A stretch of 64,000 nt of DNA from contig CAVRXL010000010.1 of assembly GCA_963725145.1 (NCBI GenBank), forward strand, positions 62,001 to 126,000, written 5' to 3'. Shown piece after piece: positions 1-8,589 of this stretch. Every line of letters begins with the position of its first letter. The stretch's first letter is position 1. Made by a program: the position numbers and the translations under genes. The notes beneath the pieces are model-generated. The model ran no database searches. It was given only the letters and a program-made list of their open reading frames with translations, and was not told the DNA's origin. The DNA is from DATAEE01 sp963725145 (GTDB taxonomy: Bacteria > Acidobacteriota > Vicinamibacteria > Vicinamibacterales > 2-12-FULL-66-21).

Positions 1-1
1 G

Positions 2-223
2 CGCGATTTGACGGACGACAGCGGCGGCCGCACCGAGATCGTCCGCTCGGCGGCCGATCTCCATCCGGCGACGGCGAGCGTCGCAGATGAGTTGAGCAAG
101 CAATACTTCCTCGCGTATCCGGCGCCGGGCCACAAGGATGGCCGGTTCCATACCATTCGCGTCGAAGTCCGGCGCGGGAACGGCTATCTGGTACGGTCAC
201 GAAAGGGCTATATAGCTTCATGA
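2..223 (+). CDS. VWA-domain protein, C-terminal end (cut by window edge)
   Basis: The frame is open from the first bases of the window, so this is the last 73 codons of a longer gene. The end reads QYFLAYPAPGHKDGRF, then a VEV strand, then VRSRKGYIAS. This is the usual C-terminus of the large acidobacterial 'VWFA-related' secreted proteins, where a QY.LGY strand is followed by a K.R.GY ending. The VWA domain itself would lie upstream of the window. Role unknown; probably exported and protein-binding. The family call rests on the tail only. Confidence 0.6.
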   Translation, partial: RDLTDDSGGRTEIVRSAADLHPATASVADELSKQYFLAYPAPGHKDGRFHTIRVEVRRGNGYLVRSRKGYIAS

Positions 224-225
224 GC

Positions 226-231
226 TAAGAT
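226..231 (+). promoter_or_regulatory. -10-like hexamer TAAGAT just before the ZIP gene
   Basis: TAAGAT ends 7 bases before the GTG at 239, and no Shine-Dalgarno sequence lies between. Transcription would then start at or next to the start codon, giving a leaderless message. One of several such cases in this window. Confidence 0.35.
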
Positions 232-238
232 CGGTTTC

Positions 239-988
239 GTGCAGACGTTCGCCGCGCTCGGGCTCAGCATCGTCGGCAGCCTGGGCGGGCTGCTGACGGC
301 CTCGGCCTTCCTGCTCGTCGGCGATCGTCTTCGGACGCGGCTCGTTCCGTCGCTGATCAGCTATGCGGTCGGCACGCTGCTCGGCGCCGCGCTCCTCGGA
401 CTCCTGCCCGAATCGCTCAAGACCCTCACGCCACCGGCGGCGTTCGGCACGCTGCTCGCCGGCATCTTTACGTTTTTCATCCTCGAGAAGCTCGTGCTCT
501 GGCGGCACTGCCACGACACCGAGGACTGCCTCGTCCACAGGACGACGGCGCCGCTCGTGATCATTGGCGACGCGTTCCACACCTTCGTCGATGGCGCACT
601 GATCGCGGCGGCGGTCGTCACGTCGCTGCCGCTCGGGATCACGACGGCTCTCGCGATCGCAGCGCACGAGATCCCGCAGGAGGTCGGCGACTTCGCGATC
701 CTCCTTGGCGCAGGCTATGCCCGCGGTCGCGCCTTCACGCTCAACCTCATCTCTGGACTCGCGGGAATCGCGGGGGCGGCCTTGATGCTTCTCTTCGCGG
801 CCTCCGCGCCGCGCCTGCTGCCGTGGGTGCTCGCCTTCGCGTCAGGCAACTTCCTTTACGTCGCGATGGCGGATCTGATCCCCAGCCTGCATCGCGGCGG
901 CCCGGGCCACGCCGGCGCCAGCAACGGGAGCGGGCTCCTCCAGATTGTCCTCATCGGCGCGGGTGTCGCCACGATCGTCCTGCTTTAA
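239..988 (+). CDS. ZIP-family divalent metal transporter
   Basis: A 249-residue integral membrane protein with about seven or eight hydrophobic segments. Two ZIP signatures are visible: HTFVDG in the middle (family form HNxxDG) and HEIPQEVGD soon after (family form HExPHExGD). The latter has Q where the second His is common. These residues line the metal path in helices IV and V. A His-rich loop (WRHCHDTED) sits before them. ZIP proteins import Zn, Fe or Mn into the cytosol; specificity cannot be read here. The start is GTG with no obvious ribosome site. It follows the VWA gene by 15 bases on the same strand. Confidence 0.88.
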   Translation: MQTFAALGLSIVGSLGGLLTASAFLLVGDRLRTRLVPSLISYAVGTLLGAALLGLLPESLKTLTPPAAFGTLLAGIFTFFILEKLVLWRHCHDTEDCLVHRTTAPLVIIGDAFHTFVDGALIAAAVVTSLPLGITTALAIAAHEIPQEVGDFAILLGAGYARGRAFTLNLISGLAGIAGAALMLLFAASAPRLLPWVLAFASGNFLYVAMADLIPSLHRGGPGHAGASNGSGLLQIVLIGAGVATIVLL

Positions 989-1117
989 GGACCTGTTGCC
1001 CGCCTGATCCCCCAGCTTTTCAAGGGTTTCCGGCCGCGTCGGTTGGTACCGCCTTTGCCTCTTCAGTGGGCTGTCAGCCAGCTCCCGCAGCTACCCCCCA
1101 AGAAGGAGATGGAGGTC

Positions 1118-1690
1118 ATGCTGCCGCTTTACCATCGTTGCTTCACGGCTCTCTTGTTCGTCGGATTCCTGACCAGCTCGCCCGCCCTTGCGCAGGGCGT
1201 CGATCCGGACGCCGATCACCGCATCTTCAAGGCCGCCGCCTCGCGCGTGTCCACGTATACGCAATTCACGATTTTCGATGACGTGCGCGCGTCGGTGGAC
1301 GAGGGCGTCGTCACGCTCACCGGCAAGGTCACCATGCCGTACAAGCGGAACGACATCGAGAGGCGCATCGCGCGCGTGGATGGGGTGCGCCAGGTGGTGA
1401 ACCGAATCGACGTGCTCCCTGTTTCGATTTTCGACGACGAGCTTCGGCATCGGATCGCGCGACAGATCTACAGCAACCCCTCGTTCTGGCACTACGCCGC
1501 GATGGCCAATCCGCCTATCCACATCGTCGTGGATCGCGGAAGGGTGACGCTGACCGGTGTCGTGATGAGCGAGGTCGAGAAGATGCTCGCGCGGTCGATC
1601 GCGACGGGGTCCGGAGCGTTCTCGGTCACGAACGAGCTCCGCACCGAGGCGGAGGTGCAGGCCGAACTCGAGAAGATCGCTCGCAGGTAA
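1118..1690 (+). CDS. Exported BON-domain protein
   Basis: I chose ATG 1118 because AAGGAG and GGAGG precede it and a clean signal peptide follows (FTALLFVGFLTSSPALAQG, cleavage after ALA). The open frame extends upstream to 1043 but that part is proline-rich and not signal-like. The mature protein (about 165 residues) has two BON modules: DDVRASVDEGVVTLTGKV near residue 55 and HIVVDRGRVTLTGVV near residue 130. BON domains bind membranes or phospholipid and occur in periplasmic OsmY-like proteins. Likely an envelope-stress or maintenance protein. It converges on the GNAT gene, with a palindrome between them. Confidence 0.85.
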   Translation: MLPLYHRCFTALLFVGFLTSSPALAQGVDPDADHRIFKAAASRVSTYTQFTIFDDVRASVDEGVVTLTGKVTMPYKRNDIERRIARVDGVRQVVNRIDVLPVSIFDDELRHRIARQIYSNPSFWHYAAMANPPIHIVVDRGRVTLTGVVMSEVEKMLARSIATGSGAFSVTNELRTEAEVQAELEKIARR

Positions 1691-1716
1691 GCGAGCAACC
1701 GAACGGCTCCGGGCAC

Positions 1717-1736
1717 GCCCGACCTGAAGGTCGGGC
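1717..1736. repeat. Palindrome with TGAA centre between convergent genes
   Basis: Arms GCCCGACC and GGTCGGGC flank TGAA, followed by the tail CTAC. It lies between the 3' ends of the BON and GNAT genes and could serve as a bidirectional terminator. The same architecture with other arm sequences recurs at 13576, 29505, 30996, 45812 and 48537. Confidence 0.75.
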
Positions 1737-2336
1737 CTACAACTTCTTCTCGAGCCGTATCTCGTCGCGAATCGGAATCCCGCCGAAGCCGGCGGCGGGA
1801 GCGACCTTCAGATGCGGCAGGATGGCGCCGGGAACCAGCGTCGTGACGACATAGTCGCGGCGCTGGTAGAAGTAGAGCGCCGGCAGATTGTCGTTCGTCG
1901 TTGCGACCACGACGCGACCGAGGCCGCGGCTGCGGGCTGTGGCCTCCGCTTCCGCTACGAGATGCCCGCCGACGCCGGTGCGCTGCCACATGGGATCGGT
2001 CGCGAGCGCGAGAACCTGAAGCGCGTCGGGCAGCAACCGATAGGCGAGCGCGCCGGCAAGCTCTCCTTTCATCGACGCGGCGAGCATGGGCGCGCCGTCG
2101 AGGACGACCGGCTCGCCGAAGGCCACGATGGTGGTCTGGCCGAAATCCCGCCGGATGAGTGCCAACGCCGCCGCGCGGTCGGCGTCGGTGGCGTCGCGGA
2201 CGAGGACAGGAGGCAATTGCAGCTTCGTCCTGCAACCGCACGCGACCTGCAGCCGCGCCTCCTCCCAATCGACGAATCGGCCGCACCGCGAGCAGCGCAG
2301 CACCACAGGCTTTGCGCCGAATGCCCGCCTGGACAT
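1737..2336 (-). CDS. GNAT N-acetyltransferase with N-terminal zinc-ribbon-like segment
   Basis: 199 residues. Residues 1-40 carry LRCSRCGRF and later ACGC, a four-cysteine pattern that could bind zinc. The remainder is a GNAT fold with the acetyl-CoA loop WQRTGVGGHLVAEAEA around residue 118, then an asparagine-rich TTNDNLPALYFYQRRDY where a GNAT puts its beta5/alpha4 'N..A..fYek.GF' signature. It would acetylate a small molecule or protein amine; the substrate is unknown. The zinc-ribbon plus GNAT combination is less common than GNAT alone and may recruit the enzyme to a nucleic acid or protein partner (inference). Confidence 0.85.
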   Translation of the reverse strand: MSRRAFGAKPVVLRCSRCGRFVDWEEARLQVACGCRTKLQLPPVLVRDATDADRAAALALIRRDFGQTTIVAFGEPVVLDGAPMLAASMKGELAGALAYRLLPDALQVLALATDPMWQRTGVGGHLVAEAEATARSRGLGRVVVATTNDNLPALYFYQRRDYVVTTLVPGAILPHLKVAPAAGFGGIPIRDEIRLEKKL

Positions 2337-2345
2337 AAACGGGAT

Positions 2346-2351
2346 ACTCTA
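2346..2351 (-). promoter_or_regulatory. -10-like hexamer TAGAGT before the GNAT gene
   Basis: Read on the minus strand, TAGAGT ends 9 bases before the ATG at 2336 and no ribosome-binding site lies between. This is compatible with a leaderless transcript. Confidence 0.3.
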
Positions 2352-2427
2352 CCAGATTGCTCGACGCCGGCGGGTCGTTGCCGTCGGGCTAAACGTCCGA
2401 ACCGCGAGAACAGTCTAAGTACTCGAG

Positions 2428-4131
2428 ATGGTTCGCACCCTGACACTCCTCGCCGCTGCCGCGTTGCTCTCGGTGGATCTGGCGGCCGCGCAGCAACCGC
2501 GGCCAGACGCGCCGCTTCGACCGCGGCGCGACCGTCCGGCGGAGACAGTAGCGACAGGAACGGCGCGACTCGCCGGACGGGTCATCGCGGCCGACACCGG
2601 GCGCCCCTTGAAGCGGGCCCGTGTCTCCATTCAACTCACCGAAGGTCGGCTGACGAAAGCGGCGGTCACCGACGAGAACGGACGATTCACCGTTCCCAGC
2701 CTGCCCGCGGGAAAGTATTCGGTCAGCGCCACCAAAACCGGATACGTGACGATGGCGGCCGGCCAGCGGCGCACGCTGCGACCCGGAATACCGATCGAGC
2801 TCGGGGACGGACAGGCGATCACCAACATCGACCTGAGGCTGCCGCGCGGCGGGGTGATCACCGGACGCATCCGTGACGAGGAGGACGAACCGCTCGCCCG
2901 CGCGACGGTGCGCGTCATGCGGTTCCAATACCAACGGGGCGAGCGGCGGCTCGTCCCTGCCGGGAGCGATCAGACCGACGACCGCGGCGAGTACCGCGTC
3001 TTCGGCCTGCCGCCGGGTGAGTACGTGGTCACGGCCGTCGTCGGCGCGTTCGAGCGTTCCGTGCGAACCAGCGCCGGCGAAGCGCTTCCACCCGAGTCGG
3101 ATGAGCCACTGAACTACGCGCCGACGTACTACCCCGGCGTCACCGCGGTCACCGAGGCGGGGCGCGTGGCGGTGGGTGCCGCGCAGGAGCAAACGGGGAT
3201 CGACTTCTCGCTGGTGCTCGTGCCGACGGCGCGAGTACGAGGCGTGGTGACGGCGCCGAGCCCGGGGGCCGCGGTCCGCGCGAGAGTGATGCTCCTCCCC
3301 GACGAGGCTGGTGGCGCGCTGCGCGCACCCGGCTACCGAGCCGGGACCGACGCGGACATGACGTTCACGATTGAGACGGTCCCTCCGGGTCGTTACGTAG
3401 CGGTGGCGAACGCCGGCGGCGGACGGGACGCTGCTCCGCTCTTCGCCAGGCAGAGCGTCACGGTGTCCGGGACCGACATCGAGGGCCTGGTACTGACGCT
3501 CACCGCCGGTGCGGCCCTGAGCGGAGTCGTCCGCTTCGAGGGGGTTGGCGCGCCGGTAGAGTCGACCCAGACCGTCGGCGTTGGTCTCCTGGCGTTCGAT
3601 CAGCTGATGGCCGGCACGGGAAACGCGAGCGTCAACCCGGATGGGACGTTCCGTCTCGGCAACATTCCGCCCGGCCGCCATGCCCTGCGGGTGCGGACGC
3701 CGAAGGGATGGACCGTCAAGGCGGCGACGCTCGACGGACGCGACGTCAGCGAAGAGATCTTCGACGTCAAAGGAGCGCAAACGATCGCGGGTTTGGAGAT
3801 CGTGCTCTCGGACCGCGCCGCCCAGATCGCCGGTCTGGTGAAAGCCGACGGCGATGCGACGGGCACGACGGTCATCGTCTTCCCGGCCGACTCTGCGCGC
3901 TGGGTGCCCCAGTCGCGGAGCATCCTGACCGCACAGGTCGATCGCGACGGGCGGTACACCATCGACGGGTTGTCAGCCGGTGAGTATCTGATCGCAGCGA
4001 TCGAGGACGTCGAGCAGGGCGAGTGGTTCGATCCAGCGTTTCTCCAGGCGATCTCGAACGGCGCGTCACGCGTCGCGCTCAACGAAGGGTCGCGCGAGAC
4101 GAAGGACCTCAAGCTGACGGCGATCCCTTAG
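2428..4131 (+). CDS. Exported protein with repeated carboxypeptidase-regulatory (Ig-like) domains
   Basis: 567 residues, beginning with the signal peptide LTLLAAAALLSVDLAAAQ. The mature part holds several seven-stranded CarboxypepD_reg-like modules. Examples are LAGRVIAADTGRPLKRARVSI..TDENGRFTVPSLPAGKYSV near residue 50, ITGRIRDEEDEPLARATV..TDDRGEYRVFGLPPGEYVV near 145, and later copies ending in IPPGRHALRV and LSAGEYLIAAIEDV. No catalytic domain is present. Such proteins are secreted or surface-attached scaffolds and are very numerous in Acidobacteriota. The last 23 bases overlap the convergent lipoprotein gene. Confidence 0.82.
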   Translation: MVRTLTLLAAAALLSVDLAAAQQPRPDAPLRPRRDRPAETVATGTARLAGRVIAADTGRPLKRARVSIQLTEGRLTKAAVTDENGRFTVPSLPAGKYSVSATKTGYVTMAAGQRRTLRPGIPIELGDGQAITNIDLRLPRGGVITGRIRDEEDEPLARATVRVMRFQYQRGERRLVPAGSDQTDDRGEYRVFGLPPGEYVVTAVVGAFERSVRTSAGEALPPESDEPLNYAPTYYPGVTAVTEAGRVAVGAAQEQTGIDFSLVLVPTARVRGVVTAPSPGAAVRARVMLLPDEAGGALRAPGYRAGTDADMTFTIETVPPGRYVAVANAGGGRDAAPLFARQSVTVSGTDIEGLVLTLTAGAALSGVVRFEGVGAPVESTQTVGVGLLAFDQLMAGTGNASVNPDGTFRLGNIPPGRHALRVRTPKGWTVKAATLDGRDVSEEIFDVKGAQTIAGLEIVLSDRAAQIAGLVKADGDATGTTVIVFPADSARWVPQSRSILTAQVDRDGRYTIDGLSAGEYLIAAIEDVEQGEWFDPAFLQAISNGASRVALNEGSRETKDLKLTAIP

Positions 4132-4897
4132 CGGCTTTCCCCCGGCGCGCCGTCCACCAGATGATCGCGCCGAGGACGAGCACCGCAGCGCCGAACGCCG
4201 CGGCGAAGAGCCAGAGCGTGCGATACAGGATGGATTGCCGATCCATCCGGACCTCCATCTCCAGCGCCTTGCCGGCCAGCCGATCGGTCAGCCGCTGCTC
4301 CCAGGTGAGGATGTTGCCCCGCTCGACGTCGAGGGTCTCGTTGGTCTCGACGTCCCGCACGTTGTGATAGTGGATGCGGCTCGGCAGGTGCAGCCTGAAC
4401 GCGACGCGCTCGCGGCCGTCCCATCCGGCGCCGGCCGGAGCCTGGCGCGCATCTCCGCGAACGACCTGCTTGAACACGTGCATGTCGGGCGTTTCAATCA
4501 ACGAGTATTCCGACCACGCGAATGGCTTCGCCGACGGCAGCTTCCGGATGTCGCGCACCGCGATCCGGATCTGCACGAACCGGCGTCCGGCGCGGCGCCA
4601 CGGGCGACTCACGCGCCTGACGTCGGTCGCCTCCGACTCGTACGCGGCGCGGACGCGGTCGCGATCCAGGCGCGCCCCGGCGTCCGGCGGCAGGTCGAGG
4701 CCGGCGAGCGCGATGAGCGCCGGCACCGACGCATTGACGACGACCGTCGCGGAGCCGTCGAGGTCGAGGTAAACGTCCTCTTCGTATTCGTACTGGCGAA
4801 TGAGCCCGCCGCCGCGGCAGGCCACACTGAGGCAGATGATGACGGCCAGGAGGAGAGCCCTTCGCTCAGGGCAGGCCGCCGGGACGCGAGAGCGCAT
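4109..4897 (-). CDS. Predicted lipoprotein with C-terminal membrane anchor
   Basis: 262 residues. The N-terminus has a lipobox-like LSVAC (Cys 27), and a second hydrophobic segment near residue 228 (LWLFAAAFGAAVLVLGAIIWW) is followed by RRGKAAKG. The middle is a soluble beta-rich region with YEEDVYLDLDGSATVVVNASVPAL near residue 40, resembling LppM/DUF3153-type proteins in which a tyrosine/acidic start precedes an 'LDLDGSA' strand. Function unknown. A lipid anchor plus a C-terminal helix would tether both ends to the membrane. Divergent from polA with 28 bases between start codons; its 3' end overlaps the preceding gene. Confidence 0.6.
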   Translation of the reverse strand: MRSRVPAACPERRALLLAVIICLSVACRGGGLIRQYEYEEDVYLDLDGSATVVVNASVPALIALAGLDLPPDAGARLDRDRVRAAYESEATDVRRVSRPWRRAGRRFVQIRIAVRDIRKLPSAKPFAWSEYSLIETPDMHVFKQVVRGDARQAPAGAGWDGRERVAFRLHLPSRIHYHNVRDVETNETLDVERGNILTWEQRLTDRLAGKALEMEVRMDRQSILYRTLWLFAAAFGAAVLVLGAIIWWTARRGKAAKGSPSA

Positions 4898-4910
4898 CGG
4901 TCCCCAATGA

Positions 4911-4916
4911 TATCCT
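4911..4916 (+). promoter_or_regulatory. Extended -10 (TGA-TATCCT) before polA
   Basis: TATCCT is preceded by TGA, giving an extended -10 element, and ends 9 bases before the GTG at 4926. No Shine-Dalgarno sequence fits in that space, so polA is a good candidate for a leaderless message. Confidence 0.4.
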
Positions 4917-4925
4917 CTGTTATTT

Positions 4926-7611
4926 GTGGCACGCGTTTATCTGATTGACGGGTCATCGCAGATGTACCGGGCGTTCCACGCGCCCATTCGTACGACCGAA
5001 GGCACTCCGCTCCGGGATGCGCAGGGCCGGCCGACCAACGCCGTCTACATCTTCGTCACGATGCTCCGCAAGCTGCTGAAGGAGCATCAGCCCGAGTTCA
5101 TCGCCGCCTCCTTCGACCTGCCCGGCCGCACGTTCCGCGACGACCTCGCCGCCGACTACAAAGCGAACCGCAGGCCGATGCCCGAGGATCTGGCGCAGCA
5201 GATCCCGCTCGTCCACGACGCGTGCGAAGCGCTCGGCGTGCCGATTCTCACATCCGAGCGGTACGAGGCGGACGATGTGATCGGCACGCTGGCCGAGCAG
5301 GCGGCGGCCGCGGGGTTCGAGGTCGCGATCGTCACCGGAGACAAGGACTTCTTCCAGCTCGTCGGCAACGGCATCAAAGTGTTCAACCCGAAGGAAGACG
5401 GCGCCTGGTTCGACGCGAACGCGGTGAAGGAGAAGTTCGGCGTCGCTCCGCAGCAGGTGGTGGACGTCCTCGCGCTCATGGGCGACACGATCGACAACAT
5501 CAAGGGCGTGCCCGGCATCGGAGAGAAAGGCGCTCGGGATCTCATCGCGGAGTACGGCTCGCTCGAAGCGCTGCTCGCGCGGGCCGCCGACATTTCTCAA
5601 AAACGCTACCGCGAGCCGCTCCTGGCGCACCAGGAATCGGCCAGGCAGAGCAGGGAGCTCGCGCGCATCAGGACGGACGTGCCCGTCACGTTCAGCGTCG
5701 ACGCGGTGCGCTACCGCGGGGCGTCGCGGCAGCGCGCGTTCGAGCTGTTCTCGCGGCTCGTCTTCCGATCGCTCGTCGCTGAGTACGCGCCGACGGCGGA
5801 GACGAGCGACAGGGACTATCGCCTCGTGACCGCCTTCGAGCTGCCGGCGCTCGCGGCGGAGCTGAAGGCGGCGGGGCGCGTCGCGCTGCGCGTGATTCCC
5901 GGCGACACGGCCGCGATGCGCGCGCCCGTGGTCGGGATCGCGTTCTCGACCGCGGAGCGCCAGGCCCGATACGTGCCGATCGGCCACCACGCCCTCGGGC
6001 CGACAGGCAACGTCTCGCTCGAGCGTGTCGCAGCGACGCTGGGGCCGGTGCTGGCCGACCCGGCCGTGAAAAAGGTGGGCCACGACCTCAAGTTCGACGC
6101 GATCCTGCTCGAACGCCACGGCCTCGCGCTGAACGGGCTCGAGACCGACACGTTGATCCTGAGCTATCTCCTGGATGCCACGCGCTCGACGCACCGGCTC
6201 GAGGATCTTGCGCTCGAGCATGCCGGGTACAAGGCGCTCACCGAGGAGGAGGTCTGCGGCCGCGGCGCCAAAGCGATGCCGTTCGCGGAGCTGCCGGCCG
6301 ATGGACTCCTCGACTATGCCGGCGAGCGGGCTGACGTGGCGCTTCGAGTGGCCGGCCCCCTGCGCGATCTGGTCGCACGGGAAGCGCTCCAGGATCTCTA
6401 TCAGTCGCTCGAGCTGCCGCTGGTGCCCGTCCTCGTCGCGATCGAGCGCGCCGGCGTGCGCATCGACGCGGCGGCGCTGCTGTCGCAGTCTCAGCGGATC
6501 GATCAGGAGCTGGCGTCGCGCAGCCGCCAGATCTTCGAGATCGCCGGCGAAGAGTTCAACATCAACTCGCCGCCCCAACTGTCCCTGATCCTCTTCGAGA
6601 AGCTGAGCCTGCCGGTCCTCAAGCGCAACGTGAAGACCAAGACGCCGTCGACCGCCGTCGAGGTGCTCGAAGAGCTCGCGCTCGCGCACGATCTGCCCCG
6701 GCTCATCCTGGAGTGGCGCACGCTGCAGAAGCTGAAGGGGACCTACATCGACGCGCTGCCGGTGCTCGTCAACCCGGCGACGGGGCGCGTGCACACCTGT
6801 TTCAACCAGGCGGTCGCCGCGACGGGACGGCTGTCGAGCAGCGACCCGAACCTGCAGAACATCCCGATCCGGACCGAGCTCGGGCGCGAAATCAGGCGCG
6901 CGTTCGTCGCCGAGCCGGGCTTCGTCCTGATCTCGGCCGACTACTCGCAGATCGAGCTGCGGGTGCTGGCCCACCTGTCGGGCGACGAGGCCCTCATCGA
7001 CGCGTTCGAGCGCGGCGAGGACATCCACGATCGCACGGCGCTCCAGGTCTTCGGCGCCGCGAGCGGCCTGAGCCGGCACGAGCTGCGGAGCCAGCGCGAA
7101 GATGATCAACTACGCGGTGCTCTACGGAAAGACCGCGTTCACGCTCGCCAAGGACATCAGCGTCCCACAGCAGGCGGCGCAGGAGTTCATCGACGCCTAC
7201 TTCGCCGGCTTTCCCGGCGTCCGGCGGTTCATCGACGAGACGCTCGTCCGCGCGCGGGAAACAGGCAGCGTGAAAACGATGATGGGGCGCCGGCGGCTGG
7301 TGCCCGACCTGAACAGCCGCAACGGGCAGATCCGCGCGGCGGCCGAGCGGGCGGCGACCAACTTCCCGATCCAGGGATCGGCGGCCGACATCCTGAAGCG
7401 CGCGATGATCGACGTCCACGCGGCGCTGCCGTCGAACGACGCACGGATGATCCTGACGGTGCACGACGAGCTGCTCTTTGAAGCCCGGAAAGAAGCGGCT
7501 GAAGAGGTCGCGGCGCTCGTGCGCGAGCGGATGGAACAGGCGGTGCCGCTGAAGGTACCCGTGACCGTGGATCTCGGGATCGGAGAAAACTGGAAGGAAG
7601 CGAAGGGGTGA
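4926..7611 (+). CDS. polA: DNA polymerase I, interrupted by a one-base insertion
   Basis: Uncorrected, the first frame runs 4926-7481 and the C-terminal third continues in another frame (7102-7611). Dropping the A at 7093 turns RSQREDDQ into RSRAKMINYAVLYG and gives one protein of about 894 residues, normal for Pol I. The 5' nuclease (about 1-290) shows LIDGSSQMYRAFH, YEADDVIGTLA, TGDKDFFQL and the helix-hairpin-helix GVPGIGEKGA. The exonuclease fold (about 300-470) lacks the catalytic DxE and has Y..ER instead of Y...D, so proofreading is probably lost, as in Taq. The polymerase domain shows motif A (SADYSQIELR), the O helix with Tyr at the position of Taq Phe667, and motif C (TVHDELLFE). 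Start is GTG. Since polA is normally important, an assembly indel is the simpler explanation of the shift. Confidence 0.9.
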
Positions 7612-7623
7612 GTTTCGGTCGAG

Positions 7624-7690
7624 TCCTGAGTTCTGAGTTCTGAACTCAAGACTCAGAACTCAAGACTCAAAACTCAAGACTCAAAACTTC
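7624..7690. repeat. Iterated tract of GAGTTCT / ACTCAAGACTC units
   Basis: About 67 bases made of near-identical short units, first as GAGTTCT and then as its complement-like ACTCA(A/G)GA/ACTCAAA series, so the two halves can pair. It fills the space between polA and the convergent TPR gene and supplies the final codons and stop of that gene. Confidence 0.7.
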
Positions 7691-8565
7691 TGACCCGTGA
7701 GCACAGTATCCAGCGGCCACTTGGTTTTCAGCTCGTTCCACTCCTCCAGCATTTCCGCTTCGAGCTGGGTCGCGTCGCGGAGCGCGTCGGCTCGGCGCTT
7801 CGCCCGGGCCGGGATGATCGATTCCCGGACGAGCCGATCGAGGTCGTTCGAGAGCGCGCGCGAGCGGGGGCCGGCGAGGCGCGCGCGCAGCCAGCCGGCG
7901 ACGGCCGCATCCCACGCGCGATCCATGTCTCCGGCGCCCCGCGCGCCGGCCGCCAGCCAGTACGCCGCCACCGGCGACGCGGGTTCGCGCTCGAGCTCGC
8001 GCGCCATCCGATCGCGCAGCCGGCCGAAGATCTCGTCGCGCGCGGAGCCGCGCGCCATCTGCGCCTCGCGATCCATCGCGCCGGCCCACCATTCGAGCAG
8101 GCGGTCGCGGCCGCCAGGCCCCGCCGCCGGCCAGGCGGCGGGCTGATCGACGACGCTCGCGAACAGCTCGGCCGACGCGCCGAAGGATCCCTCGAGGAAG
8201 AGCGACTCGGCGAAGCCGATGACCAGCTCGTGCCGCTCCCGGGGCGCGAGGGCGGTCGGCTCGATCGAGACCAGCGCCGCCCGGCCGGCGACGAGGTCGT
8301 TCTCCGCGCGCTCCCGGCGGAATCGCTCGAGCAGCGCCCGTCCCGCGACGAGTTTCGCGGCGTGGACGAGCTGGGGTTGCGTGATCTCTTCGGCCGCCGC
8401 GATCGCGCCGGCGTAGTCTCCGGTGTTATAGAGCTGCCGGGCGACGGCCAGCGGATCGCGCGCAGCCCCGAGCGGAGCCGCCGCGACCGTCAGGCAGACC
8501 GCCGCCAGTGCGGCGCGCCACCGCCCCACTCTCCGTCCCTCCCTCATTCCGGCCGATGGTACCAC
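7681..8565 (-). CDS. Exported TPR-like protein of unknown function
   Basis: 294 residues. GTG at 8565 is the longest start; ATG at 8547 (MREGRRVGRW) gives a more typical signal peptide (RWRAALAAVCLTVAAAPLGAA). The mature region is alpha-helical with A/L/E-rich pairs such as AVARQLYNTGDYAGAIAAAEE near residue 42, which matches a TPR helix pair. It also has ELFASVVDQPAAWP and a C-terminal basic/acidic helix. No catalytic motif is seen. Probably a periplasmic scaffold. Its last residues are encoded by the iterated tract at 7624-7690. Confidence 0.65.
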   Translation of the reverse strand: MVPSAGMREGRRVGRWRAALAAVCLTVAAAPLGAARDPLAVARQLYNTGDYAGAIAAAEEITQPQLVHAAKLVAGRALLERFRRERAENDLVAGRAALVSIEPTALAPRERHELVIGFAESLFLEGSFGASAELFASVVDQPAAWPAAGPGGRDRLLEWWAGAMDREAQMARGSARDEIFGRLRDRMARELEREPASPVAAYWLAAGARGAGDMDRAWDAAVAGWLRARLAGPRSRALSNDLDRLVRESIIPARAKRRADALRDATQLEAEMLEEWNELKTKWPLDTVLTGQKF

Positions 8566-8575
8566 GCCGGCACGC

Positions 8576-8581
8576 TATAAT
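8576..8581 (+). promoter_or_regulatory. Consensus -10 TATAAT directly upstream of pcnB
   Basis: A perfect TATAAT ends 8 bases before the ATG at 8590. There is no room for a ribosome-binding site, so the transcript is predicted to begin at or within a base or two of the start codon. I see no convincing -35 element. Confidence 0.5.
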
Positions 8582-8589
8582 CCCACTCG

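Noticed and set aside
4953..7109. 718-residue open frame antisense to polA
   Set aside because: Arginine- and valine-rich shadow of a high-GC gene with strong codon bias; no domain, while the plus strand carries all Pol I motifs.
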